This document shows, one piece after another, positions 21,321 through 32,818 of a DNA stretch of 64,000 nt. Below the pieces are notes generated by a model. It searched no databases, was not told the DNA's origin, and was given only the letters and a program-made list of their open reading frames with translations. Origin of the DNA: Phialocephala subalpina (lineage: Eukaryota > Ascomycota > Leotiomycetes > Helotiales > Mollisiaceae); contig FJOG01000002.1 of NCBI GenBank assembly GCA_900073065.1, positions 3,460,184 to 3,524,183 of the forward strand, read 5' to 3'. Every line of letters starts with the position of its first letter. Positions within the stretch are counted from its first letter, which is position 1. A program made the position numbers and the translations under genes.

Positions 21321-22276
21321 ATGCAATCGCCCGCGCTATCGCCCTCCTCGCCCTCGCAAACGCCCTCCAAGGGTTCAGCTGGGACAGCCTCGAGCTCCGC
21401 CTCCTCATACTCCGCCTCGCTCTCTCCAGCGCATCACAACCACTCTCCAGTCAGCTCAATCGAAGTATCACCTGATGCTGTTCCAGATTGGTACAAGTGA
21501 GTTTTGATTTTTTTTGACTAAGCAAGTGAAGGCCTTTTGTCATCGGGTCACATGACACCCCTTACTCAACCTCGCCCTATCCCACCTCGACTGCCGGCGT
21601 CGATCCATTTGACCCAAGCTTCCTTGCCAACGATGGAGCCGGCTTGCTGTCCGATTTTCATATGCCTGCCCAGTTCCCTGCCCTCGCCATCGCCAACGGC
21701 GGCTACATGCCAGCTGCTCTGGCTCAATATAATACCCACACGGCCTTTTCCTGGATGAACGATGAAACTTTCAGCGATTACCAAATGGACGGGATCGCCG
21801 CTCCTTCAATGCCGACTCAATCCAACCCGTCAACTAATGGGAGCCAATTCTCCAATGCTATGGGATATCCGTCCGGATTCGCAGGCAATGTTGTCCAGAA
21901 TCTCCAATTTGCTACCAATCAAGACTTTCCGGCTACGTTTCAGCTAATCCCCAACCGTGAGCACTTTCCACTCCCTCAAAAAGCATCATCATACTCACCG
22001 AAAACAGAACCACAAGCCATGCAACCCGCTCCTCATGTTCAAGCGAATATCCAGAGCGCGTTCCGCAACCAGAAGCACCACTGCCTCTGGTCCGCCGGTT
22101 GCACAAAATCATTCGCTCGTTTCAGTGATTTGGAACGCCATTGGTACTCTGTCCATCTCGGACAGAAGCTCCACTGTACTTTCTTTGGCTGCTCTGATCA
22201 GCAGGGAAAGGGGTTCAGTCGTATTGACAAGTTGAGGAAGCATCAGAAGGATAACCATGGTATTGTTTTGGTTTGA
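21321..22276 (+). CDS. C2H2 zinc-finger protein with Ser/Pro-rich N-terminus
   Basis: Exons 21321-21496 and 21532-22276 give 306 residues. The N-terminal ~210 residues are Ser/Pro/Gln-rich and disordered, resembling an activation region (SPALSPSSPSQTPS.., STSPYPTSTAGVDPFDPSFL). Two C-terminal C2H2 fingers follow: HHCLWSAGCTKSFARFSDLERH and LHCTFFGCSDQQGKGFSRIDKL, ending KHQKDNHGIVLV. The intron is only 35 nt, short for fungi, but its removal joins WYK to PFVIGSHDTPYS in frame and it has GTGAGT, GACTAAG and AAG signals; a slightly different splice choice remains possible. Likely transcription factor of unknown target. Confidence 0.72.
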
Positions 22277-22776
22277 GTAATTAGCTTGACGTGTCGTCTT
22301 TCTAGGATTTCTTTATTGTCAATTATTTGAGTATTGATTTTTAGATTGTTCGTGGCAGTGAGTGAGTACGGCTGGACAGCAAGGTAGTCAGTTGATAGCA
22401 AAATTGAATCTCGTTTGCATCGATATCGAGTCTTGAGAAAGTGGCTGAAATAGATTATGTAATGCAATTTTGAGTCTTCAAACTTGAGCAGAAGGAGAAC
22501 CGCCGGCATAGAAACTGGGAGTCGGCACTACGAATGATCAAATACTCTCAGTCTACATATTGCTAAGACGCTAAACTAAACCTCTGCATATTCGCCAACT
22601 GTTTCTCTATTTTTTATGCAAGAATATATAATAATTTGTTTATCACATGGATTACATCCATTCATTGGGGCTCAGCTGATGCAAGAGACATAGTTCGATA
22701 TGCATCGTGAAATTTTCGACCTCGTTAACTTTTTCGAGCATAAGTTCCGTGTTATGCTTAGAAACTTATCTCTGCG
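22277..22776. other. Intergenic, entry into repeat island
   Basis: No gene seen. Contains the first copy of a 39-bp direct repeat at 22561-22599 and becomes AT-rich towards the transposon-like element. Confidence 0.55.
22561..22599 (+). repeat. 39-bp direct repeat, left copy
   Basis: Begins TGCTAAGACGCTAAACTAAA and ends TTCGCCAAC. Matches 24031-24069 with a single G/A difference. The two copies are exactly 1,470 bp apart and enclose the first TIR element. Confidence 0.92.
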
Positions 22777-23909
22777 TACGGAAGGGGGTTACAAGAAATC
22801 ACCGATACCCCCCCTGTTTTTGCTATTACTAAGACATTCAAATTAGGTATAATTTACATGCCGCCTTTATACTTTACTAATATGTTTAAGTACTCTTTCG
22901 GAATCTAACTTTCTTTAGCCTTTTTAAAAGAAAATTTATATATTTATTAATAATTTTTATAATAATTTTATTCTTTTAAATATTTTAAATTATTTTTTAA
23001 ATTATTTTAAGAAATTAATTATTATAAGGATTCCTTTATTAAAGCCTTTATTTTAATTTTATTATAAAAATTTTAATTTTTATATATATTTTTTATTATA
23101 TATATTATTATTATTTTTTATTATAAAATAATTATCGATATAAAATACTTTAATACTTTAAATATATTTCTTTTTATAAATATCCTTTAATAATTCTCTT
23201 AAAATTTGGTTTTTATATTTTTTTTATATAAACTTTTTTTTAATAAATAAAAATATTAATTTATTCTTAAAATTATATTTAATTATAATTACGTAATATA
23301 AAGATATTCGCTTATTTATAAATTTAAATTATATATAATTAAGTTTTTATTATTATTTTTTATATAAAATTTTAAAGCGTTAATATATATTCGATTAAAT
23401 TATAATTTTATTATAATAAATTTTTTTACGTTAATATTTTTTCGATTAATTTTAATATATATAAAAAAAATATCATTTAAATTATATAATTTATAATCAA
23501 ATATATAATAATAATATTTATACTAAATAAAAATAATTAAAATTATTTTATTAAAAATTATAATATTATTTACCAAATAAAATAATTATTTATTTATTTA
23601 ATTATTTCTTTAATTTTTAAATTAAAAATATTTTTTTTTAATTTAAATTAAATTTACGACGTGAAAATAATTATATTTTTACTTTATAAAATACCAATAT
23701 TATATATATTAAAAAGTTTTATATTTTTTTCGTTTTATAATTCTAAAGATAATATAAATTATAATTAATAAATAAAGAAATAAAGATATAATTATAGTAA
23801 AATTAAAGATATATTTACTTCTAATGGTAGAAGGTATTAGAATAGCGTAGCACTAAGTTTACCGCTTGATAGGAGGGGTGTCGGTGATTTCTTGCAACCC
23901 TTTTCCGTA
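22777..23909. mobile_element. TIR element copy 1, RIP-like, non-autonomous relic
   Basis: About 1.13 kb bounded by inverted ends: left TACGGAAGGGGGTTACAAGA continuing to ATCACCGATACCCCC, right its near complement ending in GGTGATTTCTTGCAACCCTTTTCCGTA. Both ends sit at a TA within GTAC, compatible with a TA target as used by Tc1/mariner-type elements. The interior (about 22910-23820) is almost pure A/T with no open frame, as expected after heavy C-to-T mutation. Copy 2 at 26286-27583 shares both ends and the adjoining interior. Confidence 0.78.
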
Positions 23910-24030
23910 CTTTGTAAAATCTCTTGCCGAGTTATCATCATCATTTACACTTCGTATTGACTCCGTTATTTTCTGGGTAGCGATAACTCTCACCTATATC
24001 CCTGCTTGTCCTAACACGTCAAATGTTGCT

Positions 24031-24069
24031 TGCTAAGACACTAAACTAAACCTCTGCATATTCGCCAAC
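24031..24069 (+). repeat. 39-bp direct repeat, right copy
   Basis: Partner of 22561-22599, differing only by A for G at its tenth base, a RIP-type change. Lies ~120 bp beyond the right end of TIR element copy 1. Confidence 0.92.
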
Positions 24070-24595
24070 AGGTAGGTTATCTAATTGCCGATCACTCATT
24101 AAGAGGCTCAAGAATTGTGCATGAGCCTAAAACTCGGTGAGTTACCAAGCCACCCAAGATGGCATTTTGAGTGGCTGGGATGCGCGCATGGGCTCTCTCC
24201 CGCAGGACACAGACCATGCTGCAGCCTCTAACCCATTCCCACCCAATAGGGGGACTGAAGCGCCTCTCCACAGGAGAAAAAAGTGGCGGATTTTGGGACG
24301 CGAGAACACCAAAATCTAAGGTACACCAGGGGCTGCAGGAATTCGTATGACACCAAAACTAAAAATAATTAAAACTTTTATCCTATTAATGAAAAAATTT
24401 CAAATCTTCTTTTACTTTATTCTATATATATAATTATGAGTTTAATATAAAGAGTTTTTGATTATATAATTTAATTTAATTTAATTGGCCGTCCGTCATC
24501 AGGACTAATGTGAACTTTTTCCGGGGGGGGGGGGGCACGTGAAAAGTGGGTTAAAGAGGGAATGAGCGATTTTCCCAAACTTCGACAAGGGTGCT

Positions 24596-24661
24596 AAATA
24601 CGGCTGTTTAATTGGTTTATTGAATGCCAAATACGGCTCTTTGATTGGTCTATTAAATGTC
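24596..24661 (+). repeat. Two-unit 33-bp tandem repeat
   Basis: Units 24596-24628 and 24629-24661 begin AAATACGGCT and share most later positions; several differences are C/T or A/G. Confidence 0.8.
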
Positions 24662-24839
24662 CCCTGCACGTGACTCTCAGTAGCCTCCGATCAAGAACAC
24701 CAAAATTTTGCAATTAAATTATACTCTAAGAATCAACGTAACCTTTAATATAAACTAGATAAGACTTATATATAAGTTGAAACTCAATTAAATATACTTA
24801 TATTCCAAGTTTCAAGCTAAACTATTAATCCGTTGTTGC

Positions 24840-25520
24840 GTTATTAATTAATAAGTAGTCGCGCGCTGCAAAATCGCGATCGCAAAACCTCCTAAGTACG
24901 CCTTTGCCTAAGGCATTAAAGCCACTAGACGCTGGAGCAGCTGGAACACCAAAGTGCTATTACCTGAGGCACTAAGGCCACCAGACGCTGGAATACTAAA
25001 CGTTAAGCACTATACGCTGGAGCACCATACGCTGGAGCACTAGAATGCTATTACTTAAGGCACTAAGGCCACTATTAGACGTTAGAACACCAAAATCCTA
25101 CTCTCTTTATAACTCTACGGCTGCGTAGCTCTTAAGGGGGGTCCCAGGGGGTCTCCCCCTGGTATTTGGATCGATTACTACGTAGATATAAGCCGGGGGT
25201 CCCAGGGGTATCCCCTTGGAGTATTTTGAGGTTTTGGAGGCTTTGGAGCTCGTCTGCCTAAGGCACTAAGGCCACTAGCCATCAGAAGCTGGAAAGGACA
25301 CCAAAATCTTACTCTCTTTATAACTCTTTAGCTACGCAGCTCTTAAAGGGGCCCTTAAGGGGTCTCCTAATAAAGTCGAAGACTTTGTAGCCCCCCGCAG
25401 GGGCGCCCCTGCGAGGCCTGCGGAGCAACATGCGCGTCGAGTGGAGGAAGAAAAGGGGCCGTCTGCTGGCTCGCTTGTCGAGCCAATCAGAGCGGGCGGA
25501 CCCCTTTCTTTCGGAACGAG
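24840..25520. repeat. GC-rich island of short repeats and palindromes
   Basis: A GC-rich segment between AT-rich blocks. Words such as AGGCACTAAGGCCAC and GACGCTGGAGCAC recur between 24905 and 25275. A longer imperfect duplication pairs ~25087-25140 with ~25299-25355 (ACACCAAAATC.. CTCTCTTTATAACTCT). Perfect short dyads include CCAGGGGG/CCCCCTGG at 25144-25162 and an 18-bp palindrome at 25396-25413 (CGCAGGGGCGCCCCTGCG). No frame or known RNA recognised. Confidence 0.7.
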
Positions 25521-26285
25521 AGAAGCATATTTTAAATTAAATATATAAATTAAAAATTTTAAAATTTTAAAATTTTAAAAATTAATATTAAATTAAATAT
25601 TAAAATAAATAATAAAGTTTTTAATTCAAATTAATATAATTATTTCTTAGTATTAAATAATTAAAAAATTAATTTTAAATATTATTTTTGGTTTTATAAT
25701 ATAATATTTTTAAATTTCGCTTATAAAATAAAAATTATATTATAAGTAAAAAATACCAAATATTTAATATTATAACGAAAAATATTATTTAAAACGGGCT
25801 TTCTAAATATATTATATTTATTATTAATTATATTTATTTCGATTAAAAAAATTTCTTATTTTCTTTAATATTTAATTTTATATTAATTTTTAAAACTTAA
25901 AAAAATTATATATAATTCTTCTAATAAATATACTTATATAATCAAGTTTCTTTTATATAAGAATTATATTTATATTTATAAAAGCCCAAATATAAAATTT
26001 TAAATATTTTTATTAATAAATTATTAAATATTAATTAAATATATTTTGGTATTATACGAATTCTTATAATTCTTAATAATATTTAATATTTTATTTCTCG
26101 ATATTCCACGCACTAAAATATATTCCCTTTTTAATAATATTATAAAAATAATTAATATATATATATATGAAAAACTTTTATAAGATTTATTAATCGCATA
26201 TTAATATTATTATAAATTTATCGAGTTTTAATATTTTATTAAAATCGGTTATTTATTTCTTTAATAGAAAAATACTTTGATAATA
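25520..26285. other. AT-rich block
   Basis: Nearly all A/T with scattered CG, TCG or ACG words and no open frame. Composition matches the interior of the TIR elements, so it is probably another RIP-degraded repeat, but no ends can be defined. Confidence 0.65.
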
Positions 26286-27583
26286 TATAAAAAGGGTTAT
26301 AAGAAATTACTAATATCCTTTTTATTTTTATTTTTGTTAAAATATTCAAATTAAATATAATTTATATATTACTTTTACATTTTATTAATATATTTAAATN
26401 NNNNNNNNNNNNNNNNNNNNNNNNNNNNNNNNNNNNNNNNNNNNNNNNNNNNNNNNNNNNNNNNNNNNNNNNNNNNNNNNNNNNNNNNNNNNNNNNNNNN
26501 NNNNNNNNNNNNNNNNNNNNNNNNNNNNNNNNNNNNNNNNNNNNNNNNNNNNNNNNNNNNNNNNNNNNNNNNNNNNNNNNNNNNNNNNNNNNNNNNNNNN
26601 NNNNNNNNNNNNNNNNNNNNNNNNNNNNNNNNNNNNNNNNNNNNNNNNNNNNNNNNNNNNNNNNNNNNNNNNNNNNNNNNNNNNNNNNNNNNNNNNNNNN
26701 NNNNNNNNNNNNNNNNNNNNNNNNNNNNNNNNNNNNNNNNNNNNNNNNNNNNNNNNNNNNNNNNNNNNNNNNNNNNNNNNNNNNNNNNNNNNNNNNNNNN
26801 NNNNNNNNNNNNNNNNNNNNNNNNNNNNNNNNNNNNNNNNNNNNNNNNNNNNNNNNNNNNNNNNNNNNNNNNNNNNNNNNNNNNNNNNNNNNNNNNNNNN
26901 NNNNNNNNNNNNNNNNNNNNNNNNNNNNNNNNNNNNNNNNNNNNNNNNNNNNNNNNNNNNNNNNNNNNNNNNNNNNNNNNNNNNNNNNNNNNNNNNNNNN
27001 NNNNNNNNNNNNNNNNNNNNNNNNNNNNNNNNNNNNNNNNNNNNNNNNNNNNNNNNNNNNNNNNNNNNNNNNNNNNNNNNNNNNNNNNNNNNNNNNNNNN
27101 NNNNNNNNNNNNNNNNNNNNNNNNNNNNNNNNNNNNNNNNNNNNNNNNNNNNNNNNNNNNNNNNNNNNNNNNNNNNNNNNNNNNNNNNNNNNNNNNNNTT
27201 AATTAATTATTTAATTTCTTTTTAATTTTTAAATTAAAAATAATTAAAAATTTATTAGATCGCTATTTATTTATTTATTTATTTTATTTCTAATTAAAAA
27301 TAATAATTCTCTTGATTTAAATTAAATTTATAACGTAAAAATAATTATATTTTTATTTTATAAAATATTAATATTATACGCATTAAAAAGTTTTATATTT
27401 TTTTCGTTTTATAATTCTAAAGATAATATAAATTATAATTAATAAATAAAAAAAATAAAAAAATAATTATAATAAAATTAAGGATATATTTACTTCTAGT
27501 AGTAGAAAGTGCTAAAATAGCGTGGCACTAAGCTTACCGCCTGATGGGGGGGTATCGGTGATTTCTTATAACCCCCTTCCGTA
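26286..27583. mobile_element. TIR element copy 2, RIP-degraded, interrupted by gap
   Basis: Left end (~26292 onward, GGGTTATAAGAAATTACTAATATCC) aligns with copy 1's left end with C replaced by T and G by A at many sites, and similarity continues ~90 bp inwards. The right part (27465-27583) aligns with 23790-23909, ending GATTTCTTATAACCCCCTTCCGTA. The middle is 799 N (26400-27198), comparable to the ~700 bp in copy 1. The left boundary is blurred by mutation. Confidence 0.75.
26400..27198. other. Assembly gap, 799 N
   Basis: Run of N inside TIR element copy 2. The homologous segment of copy 1 is AT-only sequence of about 700 bp, so the gap size is plausible and no gene is expected there. Confidence 0.95.
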
Positions 27584-27613
27584 CCTCCGTATAGAGGCTA
27601 TGCAAGTACTACC

Positions 27614-27734
27614 GTACGGAATCGATTAAAATGGCGACAGGCCACAAGGCATCAACACACACATCTAAGCCCCTGCAGCTATAAGCTTTCAGGCACTCAC
27701 GCCATTTTAACGTAGTTACCAATGAATTCCGTAC
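27614..27734. repeat. 121-bp imperfect inverted repeat (MITE-like)
   Basis: Left arm GTACGGAAT (27614-27622) then TTAAAATGGCG (27626-27636); right arm CGCCATTTTAA (27700-27710) then ATTCCGTAC (27726-27734). The arms pair with a spacer of about 63 bp. The outer GTACGGAA matches the outer bases of the TIR element that ends 30 bp upstream, so it may be a small derivative. Confidence 0.6.
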
Positions 27735-29886
27735 CAATCAACCTGATAGGGCCAGATTGTGGGCCACTTATTCAAGGCGTCGGGCAAAGCCCTATGATAT
27801 TGGAGGTGGACAATCTGATCTGGGTGTATGCAGGCGTGGCTGAATTGAGGTGGCAGGATTGGTTACCGAGGCACCACACTGCCTAGGCCAGATGACAACG
27901 TCTTAGAGCAAAGCAATAAATTATCGGCAGGAGAGTATCATAGGGTGGCATGCGTGTACTTCGAAAGCTCAATAGTCGTCTCGTTAGATGGAATACCTGG
28001 GATTGTGTTTGACAATTCGGATTCGAGCTCGAATTTTAAGCGAAGAGGGACATTTCAAGACATGAGAATGGCCCCACTCCTTTTTTGTGCACTCGCTGGT
28101 GGAAATTCGGACTTTGTTCAAAGCCACGATTTACCTCCGTATCGTATTAAACAAGCCGAAATTCGACATCTCTTCGACATGGCGGCCCCCCACAACATGG
28201 GAATTTCCTTTTATAACTTTGTGTGTGTTTTTGCACTTTTCATTTAGAAACAGGCCAATTGCTCGCTCGAAGGATATTATAAGCCGGTAAAGGTGGCGCC
28301 GATTGAATAGTGCCTGGGAAGAGATATATATCAGTTGCGGAAGCGGCTGGAGGCAAAGTGTATGGTATTGATGTCAAATCTGTCTGTCTAGCTAAGTGGA
28401 AATGTCTGCTTGATATAGTGCTCTCGCTGGAACATCGGCTTTAGGCCAAACCGCCTAGTGAGATGATGCATAACTGATGATGCGGCTTCATGCCAACATG
28501 CTACAATTTCCCCATCGCATTGAGACCATCGTCACAGATTACGAGTCCTCAATTGACAATATACAATGAACTTTAGATGTTTTGAAAATTTCAAGGATAA
28601 AGATCTGAAAGCATTTTCATCCTGTTGACTATTTAATACTGTAAAAATGCAGAATACACGTGAATATACCACTGGTCGCTCACCTTTGAACTTGGTATGT
28701 GCTCTGCCTTCTCTCAGTCATGGCTTGAGACGGATAAGCAGTCTGAAATAGGATCTCAGCCTCGGAGAATGGAAGCAAGGATATATCTTTCCGTAGATCT
28801 AAGTCATTGAAGCGAATTTTGGTTTAGTTAGCATCTGAGACACTGTACATTGTCGAGAACGCGGTTTTCTGCTTGGACGAGGGAACTTTCTTAGACTGCA
28901 TTGTCGTGGGTTGGTACTCTGGAAGGAGCTAAGGACCTCTCCCATAGAACTAGAAATCTTTCCCCTTTTTCTCTCAGACGAATCAACAACGGAAAGAACA
29001 ACGAAAGAACGCCTTCCACGTGACATTCATCACGTGCGAATTAAGATACAGAATCGCCCAGAAAGTGCCACGATGAAATCAAATGCCTTTCAAGTCAAAA
29101 AGCTTAGAAATCTCCGTGTACTACACAGGGTTTGCGAGATCCGTCTAGAGTAGCCTAGTGTGTGATACATGGTAGCTCGAGGAAGCCAATATCGCCACTC
29201 TTGTACTCAAAAGCATCAGCACCCCAACGAAGCACTTGTTCGGATGCACTCGGTGTATCTTGTTAATACAAACACCCGAGATAACGCTGTGATGGTGTAC
29301 TCAAACTCATGAGAATTCGTAGTCTTTGACGTTGTGGATGCTGTATGCGGCAACTCGCACGCAGCGAGCCCACGAGAAGGTGCTGACGAAAGACATCGAA
29401 TTGCTTTTCCGAATACTTCTATTCCCCGAGAGAACAGAACACAAGGCCTTTCCACTTCTTCGTGCAGTCATCTTTCGAATTTCTTTGTGAGTTCTTTGTG
29501 CGTTGTCGACTTGAGGCTTGTGACACCTGATATAAATTCGGTTCTATCAAAGTTCGTGGCGTGTTCCCATCAATCGTCGTCATTTTCGCCTGTCCAAAGC
29601 TTCGAAGCCAATCGTCGAAAATAATCCCAGCAGCATACTGGTCCCTCAACACCACGGCCACTCAGTGCCACCCACCCTCAGGTGCAAACCCTGTAAATCC
29701 CTCTCGCGATCATCAATTCCCTTACAGCCTGAGCTTCTGCCAGCTCTCCACTCTCTTCGCGCTTGCACGCCGTCTTTTCTTCTGCTGCCAATTTTCTGGC
29801 CAGCCAGGAACATCCTTCAATTTGCGAGTCAAGCTACGTCGACGTGGTAGCCATCGGAGCGGTCAAGTCGAAGCTCCAGTGCGGCG
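27735..29886. other. Long gene-poor region
   Basis: About 2.1 kb of ordinary composition. Only short frames on both strands, without family resemblance or splice continuity. The final ~300 bp, CT-rich before 29887, is probably the 5' leader of the next gene. Confidence 0.5.
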
Positions 29887-32282
29887 ATGAACTCAAAATC
29901 CGCGGTCGCAATAGGTCGATCCAGTTCGAATAATGGCTACAATTCCCATCGACCCGGTGCCAATGGGCTCAGCAAGATCCTCGTCCTTGTCCTCGCGCAT
30001 TTAACACACGTTGCAGCCGCGCCGTTGAAGCCCTATTTACATCTGTTGATGCTCGAGGAACCTGAGCAGGCCGATGGAGGAGGTCTGGTGCTGTATATGA
30101 GCGTTGCTGTTGCTCTGGTTCTGCTTGGAGGTGCTTTTGCTGGATTGACAATTGCGTAAGGAAGACCCGAGTATTCTTGAACGCGTCGAATACTGACGAC
30201 TTTACGACAGGTTGATGGGACAAGACAGTATTTATCTGCAAGTTATCGCACAATCAGGCGAGGGCAAGGAGCAGAAACACGCGCAGAAGGTCTTCAATCT
30301 GCTGAAGAGAGGAAAGCATTGGGTTCTGGTGACGTTGCTTCTCAGCAACGTTATTGTCAACGAAACTCTGCCGATTGTGCTCGATCGTTCTCTGGGAGGA
30401 GGCTGGCCCGCCGTCCTGGGTAGTACAGTTCTGATCGGTATGCGAAGTCTCTGGTGCTGTTGGGAACATGCTAACACCTGCCAGTCATCTTCGGAGAGGT
30501 CATTCCCCAATCCGTCTGCGTTCGATATGGCCTCTCAATTGGTGCTTATATGTCCCCTTTCGTCCTTGGCCTTATGTGGCTCATGGCTCCAGTAGCCTGG
30601 CCGACTGCGAAACTCCTCGATTACCTTCTCGGCGAAGATCATGGAACCGTATACAAGAAAGCTGGTCTGAAGACATTGGTTACACTGCACCGAACTCTGG
30701 GATCCAGTCCTACAGAACGTCTCAACCAGGATGAAGTTACGATTATCAGCGCGGTCCTCGATTTAAAGGATAAGGCAGTGGGTGATATTATGACCCCGAT
30801 GGAGGATGTCTTCACGATGTCTGCGGATACCGTCCTCGACGAGCACACTATGAATATCATTCTCAGTGCAGGGTATTCTCGGATACCAATCTACGAACCA
30901 GGAAACGAGAAGAATTTTGTGGGAATGCTGTTGGTCAAGATCTTGATCACCTACGATCCCGAGGATTGCAAGAAGGTCAGCGAGTTTGCTTTGGCCACTC
31001 TGCCTGAGACTCGACCCGAAACCAGCTGCCTCGATATTGTCAACTTCTTCCAGGAGGGCAAGTCTCATATGGTACTTGTTTCTGAGTTTCCCGGCGAGGA
31101 CTATGGTGCCATTGGAGTAGTGACATTAGAGGATGTGATCGAGGAGCTTATTGGCGAGTACGTATAAGCATTTCGTCTTTTGACTCTTGAGCTAATTGTC
31201 ACAGGGAAATTATTGACGAATCTGATGTCTATATTGATGTCCATAAAGCCATTCGACGTATCGCACCAGCTCCCAAAGCTCGTGTGCAGAAAGGCCATTT
31301 TGTCACGAACCCAGATACCGCATCTCTTCACGCCCCAGAAGACCATTTAATTGACCTTACAGAGGGTGCTGAAGACCCCCTTATTGTGAAAAGTCGAAGC
31401 CGCAACTCTGAAGCCAGAACAGACAGCATCAACCTCCTCAGCTCGAGTCCTAAGGCAACTTTCATCCGAAGAGGATCCGGAGGTGCAGATGGAAATGTAG
31501 CTGTCCGAGGAAACGTTCATGACATGCGAGAACACCTGAAGCATCTTGGTCCATCGAATCTTGCTAGTCGACCAAAGACGACTCGTTACAACACCGTAAA
31601 GATCAAAGGCTCTAGCGGCAAACCAGTTCGCTCGGATTCGCTTATTACAGACTCGATCGTTGAGGAACCCTATCAAGATAACCCAGCACCTCAAGGTGGG
31701 GAGGGAGAAGGCCTGCTCAAGTCCGCTGGCCAGGATGCCAAGGATGGAGTACAAGCTATTCAGCAAGGCTACGGATCATTCGCTCCAAACGGTTCGAGTA
31801 ACGTTTCGCAAATGCTCACCACCGACGGAACCTCGAAACAACCCTCAAGTGCGAATGAAAATAGCAGCCCTCGACCGTGGCCTTATGACCGGGAACCAAG
31901 CCAGGACAGTGGACACAGCAGCGATACTGTTGGCTCGCTCGTCTCACTTAGCCATCATAGGAAAAAGGGCGTAGCTAGAAGTGGAAGTATTACAGAGACG
32001 CATGTCGATTCGGGTGGAGTTCGAAAGGTTGTATTGGAGGCGAACGGTGTTCCACAAGAGGAAAGAGACAGCAACGGTGGAGGAACGTCTCCAAAGTCTC
32101 CGCCAAAATCAGGCCCAGCACACTCTGGCCCCGATAGCTCTGCGGATGACCATCATGACCATGACCAACAAGAAGCCGACGGAGAAGGAGAAGTAACGAA
32201 GAAGAAGCGGAGACGAAACCGCAAGAAGAAGAATAACAACAAGACAGGCGAGGGATCAACGACAGATGGAACGGGTCAGTGA
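29887..32282 (+). CDS. MAM3: CNNM/Mam3 metal-homeostasis membrane protein (DUF21 + CBS pair)
   Basis: Homologue of yeast Mam3 and animal CNNM proteins, which act in Mg/Mn homeostasis; Mam3 is vacuolar. Exons 29887-30155, 30211-30437, 30485-31157 and 31205-32282 give 748 residues. An N-terminal signal-like segment precedes a DUF21 core with membrane helices ([53 protein letters not shown]). A CBS pair follows ([20 protein letters not shown].. through [21 protein letters not shown]). The C-terminal ~380 residues are disordered, Ser-rich, and end with a Lys/Arg-rich stretch. The GEVIPQ and MTPxxDVF words are family hallmarks. Confidence 0.9.
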
Positions 32283-32818
32283 AATATACGATTCTTGTAA
32301 AAAGTTTGGTCGGTGCTGCTCAAGTTTATTTGGCGGCATCAAATGGTTCATACTTGTACATTAGGACATTTTAGGAGTTTATGACGGAACGGGGAGGGGA
32401 GGATGGAAGATTGGCAACGAGGATGGATGAATCGATTGACAGCTTTTGCTGTGTAATGTATTGCTTCCTTCGTAGGAGAAATCATACCTACAACAATAGC
32501 ACTTCGGAGCTTCAAAGTCCTCGCACAATAGTCACGCACGTGATGCTTTGCTACGTCCTGGAAGCTTTAAAATTACTGACAAAGCCTCGTAGGAGCTTCA
32601 TGACCAATCCATAACGCCAAACTTTTTGAAAATTCTCACCACGAAACCGGTTCATCCAGCCTGAATTCATTCATAGATCTAGTATCATCAAGCTTCCTGG
32701 GCCCCGCTAGTTTAGCCCCTCCATTGAACGTCACACCCGAACAAAAATCTCCCACGCCCAAAGCACCATCAGCAAAAGCAACCACGACCCTCCTACTCAC
32801 CACCTCAAACACACAACC
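32283..32818. other. Intergenic region
   Basis: 536 bp between co-oriented genes. No supported feature; the last ~80 bp is C/A-rich as in fungal 5' leaders. Confidence 0.5.

Larger units (their letters stand above)
23910..24840. other. Gene-free repeat-island sequence
   Basis: Mixed composition with no gene. Contains a run of 13 G at 24523-24535 and a two-unit 33-bp tandem repeat at 24596-24661 (AAATACGGCT.. TTATTGAATG), plus AT-rich patches at ~24355-24485 and 24700-24840. Confidence 0.6.

Noticed and set aside
27945..28247. 100-codon plus-strand frame in the gene-poor region
   Set aside because: No family resemblance; length is within chance expectation.
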